NCBI RefSeq assembly: GCF_900107925.1
Contig: NZ_FNUJ01000021.1
Location: 1-64,000, forward strand
Reading direction: 5' to 3'
Length of the DNA stretch: 64,000 nt
DNA from: Amycolatopsis pretoriensis
Lineage (GTDB): Bacteria > Actinomycetota > Actinomycetes > Mycobacteriales > Pseudonocardiaceae
The translations under genes were made by a program, and so were the position numbers. Below are positions 58,515 to 64,000 of the stretch, piece by piece; position 1 is the first letter of the stretch, and each line of letters begins with the position of its first letter. The notes under the pieces are model-generated. The model searched no databases, had not been told where the DNA came from, and saw only the letters and a list, made by a program, of their open reading frames with translations.

Positions 58515-59293
58515 GTGACGAAACCATCGCCATGATCGACGCGAAGACGGCCGAGAAGCTGGTCAACCGCTCATCGGTCGGGACTCGAGGTGTGCGCAGC
58601 CTGGCCGCGCGATGCGATTCCGTCACCGCGGCTGCGGTGCTCGACCGCGCGGAGGGAGCGACGTCGGCTGGTTCCGACGTCCGGGACTACCGCACTTTGG
58701 AGTCTTCGCCGCGGCCCAGCGGCCGGCTCACCAAGGAGGACCTCGACCCGCTCGTCAGGGATGCCGGTGAGGGCAACCCGGCCGCCATCCGCAGCCTGCT
58801 CCAGATGATCGAGCCGGTCGTCGTGCGGTACTGCCGTGCACGGATGGGCGGGCGCGAGCTTTCCTACCTCTCGGCCGACGACGTCGCCCAGGAGGTCTGC
58901 CTCGCCGTCCTGAAGGCCCTTCCGGATTATCAGGGCCGAGGTGGCTCGTTCCTCTACCTCGTCCACGCGATCGCGGCCAACAAGGTCGCCGACGCCTACC
59001 GCGCCTTCGTGCGTGACCGCTCCGAGCCTGTCCCCGAGCTCCCGGAGCGTCCGCTCGTCGCCGGCAACGAGCCCGAATCGCACGCGCTGCACCTCGACCT
59101 CGGCGCCCGTCTCGGCCGGCTGCTCGCCTCGCTCCCGAAAGTGCAGCAGGAAATCCTGACCCTGCGCATCGCCGTCGGCTTCTCCGCGCAGGAGACCGCC
59201 GAAGCACTCGGCATCTCCGCGGGCAACGTGCGCGTGACGCAGCACCGCGCCCTGACCCGGCTGCGCGGCATGATCCACGACGAGGAGTTCTGA
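58511..59293 (+). CDS. ECF sigma factor, SigD/ShbA-like
   Basis: 260 residues. Sigma region 2: 'MIEPVVVRYCRARMGGRELS' to 'ADDVAQEVCLAVLKALPDYQ', and 'FLYLVHAIAANKVADAYRAF'. Region 4: 'LPKVQQEILTLRIAVGFSAQ' and 'ETAEALGISAGNVRVTQHRA'. This is closest in my memory to the actinobacterial SigD/ShbA group, which in Streptomyces transcribes the principal sigma gene. Residues 1-85 are an unusual Ser/Arg/Ala-rich extension. Translationally coupled to the sigma-like gene upstream; a small membrane protein gene follows 120 bases later. Confidence 0.82.
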   Translation: MSDETIAMIDAKTAEKLVNRSSVGTRGVRSLAARCDSVTAAAVLDRAEGATSAGSDVRDYRTLESSPRPSGRLTKEDLDPLVRDAGEGNPAAIRSLLQMIEPVVVRYCRARMGGRELSYLSADDVAQEVCLAVLKALPDYQGRGGSFLYLVHAIAANKVADAYRAFVRDRSEPVPELPERPLVAGNEPESHALHLDLGARLGRLLASLPKVQQEILTLRIAVGFSAQETAEALGISAGNVRVTQHRALTRLRGMIHDEEF

Positions 59294-59413
59294 GGTCGTG
59301 AGGACGTGGAGTGATCTCACCTACGCCGGGCAGGTCCCCTCGAAAGGCCCACCGAGCCGTGGCATCGCGTCGCAGTACCGGGGTGAAGTGTGAATCGTCA
59401 GCAAGGAGATGAA

Positions 59414-59677
59414 GTGTTCAACGAACAGCATGGCCAGGGCCGCCGTCGCTTCGCCGCCTCCGGACTCATCGCCGCGCTTCCGCGGCCTGGTGGGGCTGGT
59501 GGCAATCCCCTTCCGTGGGGCGACCTGGTCCGTGCGGTGCCCTGGCTGTTGATCGTGTTCATCGGGATGGCCGCGAAGTGGTCGGTGACCGAGATCACGG
59601 GCTTGCTCGCGTTGCTGGTTGGCTGCTCCGCGTTGCCCGGTGGCGGGACCACGGATACGTCCGGTGTTCGTGGTTGA
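59414..59677 (+). CDS. Small membrane protein
   Basis: 87 residues from the GTG at 59414, which has a near-perfect ribosome site (AAGGAGATGAA); a GTG at 59390 lacks one. Basic N-terminus (QGRRRFAASG), then two hydrophobic helices ('VPWLLIVFIGMAAKW' and 'ITGLLALLVGCSAL'). Not recognised. Position suggests expression with the two sigma genes; it could be a membrane partner or anti-sigma-like protein, but there is no domain to support that. Confidence 0.55.
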   Translation: MFNEQHGQGRRRFAASGLIAALPRPGGAGGNPLPWGDLVRAVPWLLIVFIGMAAKWSVTEITGLLALLVGCSALPGGGTTDTSGVRG

Positions 59678-59747
59678 GGCCGCCGTCGTCGATGAGCCGT
59701 TCCACGCGGCCGCAGAGCGGCGTGCACGGCCGGTGCGGGCCGGCCGG

Positions 59748-60127
59748 TTACCGCCCACGCTCCAGCAGTGCTCGTCCCAGAGGCGTGAGGGTGTGCAGCA
59801 CGGCCATCCCGTCGCGGTGAGTCGCGATCAGCCCGGCTTGCCTGAGGACCGTGGTGTGCCGGCTGACCGATGCCGGGGACGTCTTCGTCCGCTTCGCCAG
59901 GTGAGTCGTGGTCGCGCCCGCGCCGCGGCGATGGCGCGGAGAACCGCGGTTCTCGTCGCGCCGACCAGCGCGCGCAGCGGGTCGCCGACCGTGATCTCCA
60001 TGGTGTGCGCCCATCGGCAGGACGGGGCGATCGGGTAGACCAGCACCGGGGGCAGCGCCGGGTCAGCCAAGGGGCACGCCGTCCTGCCGCAGAAGTACCT
60101 GTCGTGGCCTATGGAACCGCGGACCAC
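59748..60127 (-). pseudogene. Frameshifted ArsR-type HTH regulator
   Basis: One minus frame gives 'LADPALPPVLVYPIAPSCRW' and 'PLRALVGATRTAVLRAIAAA'. After a single-base deletion near 59933 the next frame continues 'GATTTHLAKRTKTSPASVSR' and 'HTTVLRQAGLIATHRDGMAV', ending 'LTPLGRALLERGR'. Together these form the C-terminal half of a winged-helix regulator of the ArsR-like (DUF5937-associated) kind. The N-terminal domain is missing and the join needs a frameshift, so it is either a pseudogene or a sequencing error plus truncation. Confidence 0.7.
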
Positions 60128-60282
60128 GACAGCAGGTCGGGGCGGCGCTCGGAGGTGGTGTCACCTCGGTGACGACCTGATCCGGTGTGATCACGTCATC
60201 CGCCACGGTTCCGAGTGTCTCGAAGAAATATCTCGTGAAATGCGAGGAATATGCGTTTTGCCGGGCGAGCGACATCGCGGGT

Positions 60283-60315
60283 GTTCGGTGTTCGGTCAGC
60301 GCCCGAACACCGAAC
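60283..60315. terminator. Strong hairpin, probable terminator
   Basis: A perfect 13-bp stem (GTTCGGTGTTCGG pairing with CCGAACACCGAAC) with a 7-base loop. It lies 65 bases beyond the stop of the minus-strand 59-aa gene, and between two sets of minus-strand genes, so it probably ends that transcript. No T run follows on either strand. Confidence 0.65.
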
Positions 60316-60379
60316 GGCCACGGTTGCGGTCACCAACCGAAGCGATTGACGGCAAGAAACCGGTGCGCGACGCAAGCGC

Positions 60380-60559
60380 TCAATCGGCGACGTCTTCCCC
60401 GGTCTTCGCCCTGTCCGTCGAGCTGGAAGTTCGCGACCGCGATCGACTTTCGCGGAGGACGGCAGTGCGAGCGTTGCGGCGAGCTTGCGCGAAGTACCGT
60501 TCAGGGTCTCGCAGCAACTCTTTCGCACGCTCGACCGAAGGGCTGTTGTCGACCTTCAT
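60380..60559 (-). CDS. 59-residue basic protein
   Basis: Short gene with an excellent ribosome site (GAGGAGGTACGCCC before the ATG at 60559). It starts 'MKVDNSPSVERAKELLRDPE' and continues 'RYFAQARRNARTAVLRE'. It is a charged amphipathic helix followed by an Arg/Ser-rich tail. It begins 55 bases after the stop of the GAF gene and is likely the third gene of that operon. Similar short proteins with an 'A-x-x-L-L-x-D-P-E-R-Y-F' helix exist in other actinomycetes as far as I recall; no known function. Confidence 0.65.
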   Translation of the reverse strand: MKVDNSPSVERAKELLRDPERYFAQARRNARTAVLRESRSRSRTSSSTDRAKTGEDVAD

Positions 60560-60614
60560 GGGCGTACCTCCTCACGGGCCAACTGTAACTTCGCTGGTAG
60601 ACGGCGTCGAGTGG

Positions 60615-61535
60615 TCATTCGGGGTCGTCCGCTTCGGCATTGAGCAACGCCAGGGCGAGGATCCACCCTAGGACTCGCACGATCGAGGTGTCTTCCTCCG
60701 TCAGGCTCCCGGCCTCGTCGACGTCCACCATGAGAATGCCGAACGCCTTGCCGGCGGCACGGACCGGAACAGCGAGAAACGTGCTGTAGCTCTCCCGGCG
60801 ACGCCTGCTCGGTTGCCAGTGGTCCGGCTTCAGCTGGTTCAGGTCTCGGTACAGCTCGGGTTCTTCCTGGGTGATCAGCCGGAGAAGACCCACGCCACGA
60901 GCAGTCTCCGTCGAGAAGACCGTCGTGGGACGGGAACCGCGCCCGAAGTGCTGACGAGGCACCAGCTGGAGGTACTCGTCGCCCGACGCCTCTAGCTCGT
61001 ACCAGCACGCGCGTGCTCGATTGGCGGGATGGCATACCTGGGCGGCCGACGCGAGGATCATCGGGATCGCGCCGGCTTTGCACGTTTGACGATCGGACTT
61101 CGACGCGCGTAGGCACCCGTCGACCACGAACGACAGGACCGGAAGCAACACGTCACTCACCGCTACCCGGATTTCAGCTTCGACTTCCAGGATTCGGGCC
61201 TCGGTCGCCGCCGTTTCCTGCCTGGCTCGTTCGACGCCGTCCTGGGCCTCCCGCGCCTTGGCCGCCGGTACCGCGAATCCGAAGAGCGCCACCACCGCCA
61301 GACCACCTGACAACACCCACCGCCACGGGCCCACCGACGTGGCCAGCAAGGAATTGAAGAAGGGCGCGGCTGCGACGGCGGCACCGCCGACCCACAGTGA
61401 CCGAGCGCCGGCCCAACTGGTCACCTTCGCGGTCAGCCGGTTCTCTGCCGGCCGGGCAACCTCTGAAGGCTCGGTTCTCGATTCGCGCTCCTCGTCTCTC
61501 CGAACCGGACCCTCCAGCCGGTCGGAGGCCGTCAT
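60615..61535 (-). CDS. Membrane protein with coiled coil and GAF domain
   Basis: 306 residues from the ATG at 61535. Basic/acidic N-terminal 40 residues, two membrane helices (about 45-90: 'SLWVGGAAVAAAPFFNSLLA' and 'WVLSGGLAVVALFGFAVPAA'), a coiled coil (about 92-125, 'EAQDGVERARQETAATEARI') and a GAF-like sensor domain (about 130-295, 'STFLAVPVRAAGKAFGILMV', 'EDTSIVRVLGWILALAL'). There is no kinase or cyclase output, so it may pass a signal to a partner. It is coupled (ATGA) to the small membrane gene before it. Confidence 0.75.
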   Translation of the reverse strand: MTASDRLEGPVRRDEERESRTEPSEVARPAENRLTAKVTSWAGARSLWVGGAAVAAAPFFNSLLATSVGPWRWVLSGGLAVVALFGFAVPAAKAREAQDGVERARQETAATEARILEVEAEIRVAVSDVLLPVLSFVVDGCLRASKSDRQTCKAGAIPMILASAAQVCHPANRARACWYELEASGDEYLQLVPRQHFGRGSRPTTVFSTETARGVGLLRLITQEEPELYRDLNQLKPDHWQPSRRRRESYSTFLAVPVRAAGKAFGILMVDVDEAGSLTEEDTSIVRVLGWILALALLNAEADDPE

Positions 61536-61915
61536 GAGCTGGCGGTCGTATCGGACTTGAAGGCTTCCGGGTCCTTCGCCTTCGCTTTGTCGAGCAAGCC
61601 CGGTTCGGTGGCGCTGTCGAGGACTCCGGCCAGCTTCCGCTGCGCTTTGTCGGCGACATCGGTCGCCTGATCGGCCTTGTTCTCCGCTTGCTGACGGCCG
61701 GCGGAACCGAACCAATAACCGAGGGAACTGGTCAGCAGAGGTAGGACGACGAGAAGGATGTCTTTGGCGCGCTGGAACTCGTCGACGGTGCTTCCGTCGG
61801 CCTGCTTCGTGACCGGTGAGCCGAGCTCACCGTATACCGCGAGCAACCAGAGGCCAGCGACAACCAACAGGATCAGCGTGATCCCGGCACGCACCCATGT
61901 TCCGAAATATCTCAT
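61532..61915 (-). CDS. Small membrane protein with coiled-coil tail
   Basis: 127 residues from the ATG at 61915, which has GGAGGCGCAG upstream. Two membrane helices ('AGITLILLVVAGLWLLAVYG' and 'ILLVVLPLLTSSLGYWFGSA'), then a charged helix ('QQAENKADQATDVADKAQRK'). It looks like a membrane anchor or partner for the GAF protein encoded next. The longer open frame upstream of 61915 has no start signal and is not included. Confidence 0.7.
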   Translation of the reverse strand: MRYFGTWVRAGITLILLVVAGLWLLAVYGELGSPVTKQADGSTVDEFQRAKDILLVVLPLLTSSLGYWFGSAGRQQAENKADQATDVADKAQRKLAGVLDSATEPGLLDKAKAKDPEAFKSDTTASS

Positions 61916-62331
61916 CTGCGCCTCCGCGGCAACTGGCCTGACCTCGCAGCTCGAGCCTCTTGCCCTGACGTAGTCGCCGGTGAGCCGAGGTGCTGTTACG
62001 GAAGCTGCGTCACAATTCACCCGGAAGATTGAGTCGCCCTCGTTGTCGAAAGTGCCCTCAGGCAAGCGATTGATCTCGGTGGTGTCGTCACGTTGTCCGC
62101 GATCGAAACGGACCGACGGACGTGGCCGGGATTTGCAGGCGTAGCGATGCGGTGAGGAGTTCACCCGTCAGGCGTACGTTATCCAGTGACAGTCCGGCCA
62201 GTGCCTGTCCGGTGCACGACTCGACCATCATTCTTCTCGCATGAGCAAGGTTAACCCGTTTGGAGTAATGGTGCTGCCAGGTTACTGCCGCAATCCGTCG
62301 AGTCTGAAGACGGCAGTGGGCGCGGCCCGGC
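61916..62331. other. Gene-free 416-base region
   Basis: No supported gene. It holds the leader of the small membrane gene and the downstream end of the DUF2637 transcript. A weak hairpin (ACTGCCG 62284-62290 with CGGCAGT 62311-62317, 20-base loop) may mark that end. The stretch 62225-62285 is comparatively AT-rich. Confidence 0.45.
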
Positions 62332-63021
62332 TCACCTGTGGCCGCCGACGTCCTCGCGGAAGGACTCCGGCGAAAACGGCATCGACGACTCGATCGCCTG
62401 CGATTGCCCGGCCAGCCGACCGGCGCTGCGCCACTTGCGGAGGATGCGGCGGCCGTAGTTGTGGGTGCCGGCGTTCCTGTCCAGGTCGGCGCCGGACGGC
62501 GTACGCCCCTGTCGCCTTTCGGCTTCGTAGTATGCCCACATCCGCTGCTCCGCGGTCTGTTCCGCAGGCTCATCGGGGGACGACTCGTCCGGGGATACCT
62601 CGGCAGTGTGATCCAGGGTGGCCGGCTTCGGCGTTGCTCGATGGCGCTTCAGGGCCCGGTTGAGCAGTTCGACCGCCAGGAGCAGTGCCAGGGGAGGGCA
62701 GGCGGCGACTGTGATGCCGAACACGTTCAGCTCGGTGGCGGAGCCGATGTTGGCGCAGAGCGAGAGGGAGATCCCGAAGGTGAAGGCGAGCCACGCCTGC
62801 CAGCGGCTGCCGGTCCCGGACTTCCAGAGCTCGACGGTCGCGATGGTCAGCAGACCGTCGACGATGAGCGGCCAGATCGCTGCGGTTGTCCGGTCAGCAC
62901 CGAAGCGAAGGGCGAACTGGAATCCGTGCCGGTATGAGGCGAAGGCCGCGCCGAGGGCGACGAGCCCGGTGCAGACGCACTGGATGCCTAGCGCCAGATC
63001 GTCGCGGGAAGAGTTCGTCAT
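62332..63021 (-). CDS. DUF2637 membrane protein
   Basis: 229 residues. Four membrane helices in the first 120 residues, with the DUF2637 landmarks 'SYRHGFQFALRFGADRTTAA', 'IWPLIVDGLLTIATVELW' and 'GISLSLCANIG'. The C-terminal half is a charged, probably helix-turn-helix-like cytosolic region ('RMWAYYEAERRQGRTPSGAD', 'NYGRRILRKWRSAG'). DUF2637 proteins are typical cargo of actinomycete integrative and conjugative elements and plasmids, related to Spd spread proteins. Its ATG overlaps the stop of the 85-aa gene. Confidence 0.85.
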   Translation of the reverse strand: MTNSSRDDLALGIQCVCTGLVALGAAFASYRHGFQFALRFGADRTTAAIWPLIVDGLLTIATVELWKSGTGSRWQAWLAFTFGISLSLCANIGSATELNVFGITVAACPPLALLLAVELLNRALKRHRATPKPATLDHTAEVSPDESSPDEPAEQTAEQRMWAYYEAERRQGRTPSGADLDRNAGTHNYGRRILRKWRSAGRLAGQSQAIESSMPFSPESFREDVGGHR

Positions 63022-63275
63022 GACCGCTCCCGCCGGCGGCGACCGAGCTCGACCAGGGTCAGAGTCGCGGAGATCTGCAGGTCAGGGTCGGTTCGGGAGT
63101 GCGTGGATGCTGTCCGTACCCGGTCGGGGGTACTCGAAAAGCCCGTCTGACCCAGGTCAGGCGGGCTCTTTGGTCTGCTGGAAAACATCGCGTCGGAGAT
63201 CGAAGGCCGCGAGTGAAGCTCGTCCTCCCGCACCCGGACTGACGTGGGTAGTCCAGGGTGGAGGTCGGGTTTCAT
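63018..63275 (-). CDS. Small hypothetical protein coupled to DUF2637
   Basis: 85 residues from the ATG at 63275 (MKPDLHPGLPTSVRVREDEL), ending 'TLVELGRRRRERS' with a 4-base overlap onto the DUF2637 start. Polar, Ser/Pro/Arg-rich, no membrane segment. The ribosome site is weak and the sequence is unassigned; the coupling is the main support. Its 5' side runs into serine-recombinase debris. Confidence 0.45.
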   Translation of the reverse strand: MKPDLHPGLPTSVRVREDELHSRPSISDAMFSSRPKSPPDLGQTGFSSTPDRVRTASTHSRTDPDLQISATLTLVELGRRRRERS

Positions 63276-63312
63276 CTCGTTGTTCTTGCCGGGCCGGTAG
63301 AGGTTGGTAGAC

Positions 63313-63571
63313 GGCGCCCCTGCCCTTCTTGTCGCGCCCGCAGCTGTGCAGAATCCGGCCGCGGAGCACGTATTTGCGTCTCGCCAACGGATGCGAGCTG
63401 GGGGTGTCGCCGTCGTCAGCGCCAGTGCGCGATCTGGGTGATGGTCTGTCCTTTGAGGCCTTCCGGACCGAGCCGTGACTTTGTCTTGCCCTTCTCCACC
63501 TTGACCGGGCTCGGACGCGGAACGACCTTCGCCCGGTAGCCGTGTGGGGGCCGCCCAGTGTTCCAGCCGTA
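63313..63571 (-). pseudogene. Serine recombinase remnant
   Basis: A minus frame reads 'YGWNTGRPPHGYRAKVVPRP', then 'KGKTKSRLGPEGLKGQTITQ', then 'IAHWR' and a stop. This is the start of the recombinase domain of large serine recombinases (G-W-x-x-G-x-P-P-x-G-Y). Shortly after, in another frame, 'RRKYVLRGRILHSCGR' matches the zinc-ribbon entry of the same family (Y-x-L-R-G-R-I-x-C-x-x-C-G-R). About 130 residues that should lie between are missing, and the catalytic N-terminal domain is absent. The integrase of an old element has been deleted from within. Confidence 0.65.
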
Positions 63572-63657
63572 GAAGGTCGGCGATGCCAGCTGCGCGCGGA
63601 GCGGCGCGGCCCGAACCGGTCGCGAACCGGTCGGTGGCGCCGGCAGCACCCGCCGCC

Positions 63658-64000
63658 CTACTTCGGCAGTGATTCAACTCGAAAGGCAGTGACGGAGTTC
63701 AGCAGTTCGCGGGCGGGACGGCTGCCGGGGCGCCGGCGCAGCGTGCCGGCCAAGGGGCCGAGCCGGTCTTTGGGCCGGACCGAGCCGAGGTGGCGAGCGA
63801 TGGCGATCGCGTGGGCGGTGGTGGCTGCTGCTGGGCCGAACTCGTCCCGGAGCGCGTGGTTGTGGGCGAGCATGATCATCGTCAGCGATCGGCTGCGGGC
63901 CATCTCGGGGCCGTACCGCCCGATGGCCCAGGCCAGCGGTGGAATGGCCCGCTCGCTGTACCGGATGTTCTGCCGGTGGGCCAGCTCGGTGAACACCGAA
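63658..64000 (-). CDS. C-terminal part of an HTH/TPR regulator (runs off window)
   Basis: Only the end of the gene is present; the frame stays open to the window edge. The sequence 'RYSERAIPPLAWAIGRYGPE' with 'MARSRSLTMIMLAHNHALRD' and 'LGSVRPKDRLGPL' is the standard C-terminal TPR tail of actinobacterial XRE-type regulators (expected: R-A-I-P-x-L-x-W-A-x-x-R-Y-G-P-x-M-A-R-S-R). The DNA-binding domain would lie beyond position 64000. It seems intact up to the edge. Confidence 0.75.
   Translation of the reverse strand, partial: SVFTELAHRQNIRYSERAIPPLAWAIGRYGPEMARSRSLTMIMLAHNHALRDEFGPAAATTAHAIAIARHLGSVRPKDRLGPLAGTLRRRPGSRPARELLNSVTAFRVESLPK

Noticed and set aside
1..64000. rRNA, tRNA and CRISPR arrays
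   Set aside because: No conserved tRNA arms with CCA-end context, no rRNA-like stretches and no regularly spaced repeats were seen on reading both strands; a dedicated covariance-model scan could still find a divergent tRNA or small RNA.

Overview
The window is GC-rich chromosomal DNA of an actinobacterium, most likely of the Pseudonocardiaceae (Amycolatopsis-like). That placement is inferred from the HTH-DUF5753/DUF397 regulator modules, DUF2637, an HU protein with a long Ala/Lys/Thr tail, AfsR-like STAND regulators, frequent GTG/TTG starts and many 4-base (ATGA/GTGA) gene overlaps. I see no rRNA, tRNA or CRISPR array.

Layout. 0-4 kb: a stress partner-switching locus, with a divergent SRPBCC gene behind a sigma-B-type promoter, two intact STAS anti-anti-sigma genes, two decayed STAS fragments, a GAF-SpoIIE-HATPase phosphatase and a DNA ligase fragment. 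4-15 kb: accessory genes, including a hydrolase/TetR pair with two palindromic operator-like sites, an orphan imuA', an LLM flavin oxidoreductase, a TauD-like dioxygenase, a Nudix hydrolase, two HTH-DUF5753 regulators (one with its DUF397 partner) and small orphan genes. 15-30 kb: a prepilin peptidase, a STAND regulator coupled to a cytokinin-dehydrogenase-like flavoenzyme, then a complete Tad/Flp pilus operon (secreted proteins, SAF/RcpC, TadZ-like, TadA, TadB, TadC, three small TadE/F/G-like proteins and pilin) ending in a membrane LysM-BTAD protein. 30.5-31.3 kb: hupB with a strong hairpin terminator.

31.5-46.5 kb, the most interesting part: one 15-kb minus-strand operon of nine tightly packed genes. 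It opens with TerB_N/TerB/TerB_C protein, DUF2791 (BrxD-like) ATPase and Lhr/BrxHI-like helicase, which is the gene set of the anti-phage system Shango. It continues with a 265-aa coiled-coil protein, a Cas4/AddB-like Fe-S PD-(D/E)XK nuclease, a 502-aa orphan, an SF1 helicase, SbcD and SbcC. I read this as an enlarged Shango-type defence system carrying its own DNA-end-processing machinery. A DUF4238 gene is divergent from it.

47.8-56.9 kb: a second probable conflict locus, with two orphan proteins coupled to a TPR-CHAT protease, three envelope/hypothetical genes and a Schlafen AlbA_2 protein. 57.6-59.7 kb: two translationally coupled sigma-like genes and a small membrane protein. 59.7-64 kb: a frameshifted ArsR-type regulator, a membrane GAF operon that includes a 59-aa gene, DUF2637, serine-recombinase debris and the C-terminus of another regulator, which looks like the worn edge of an integrated element.
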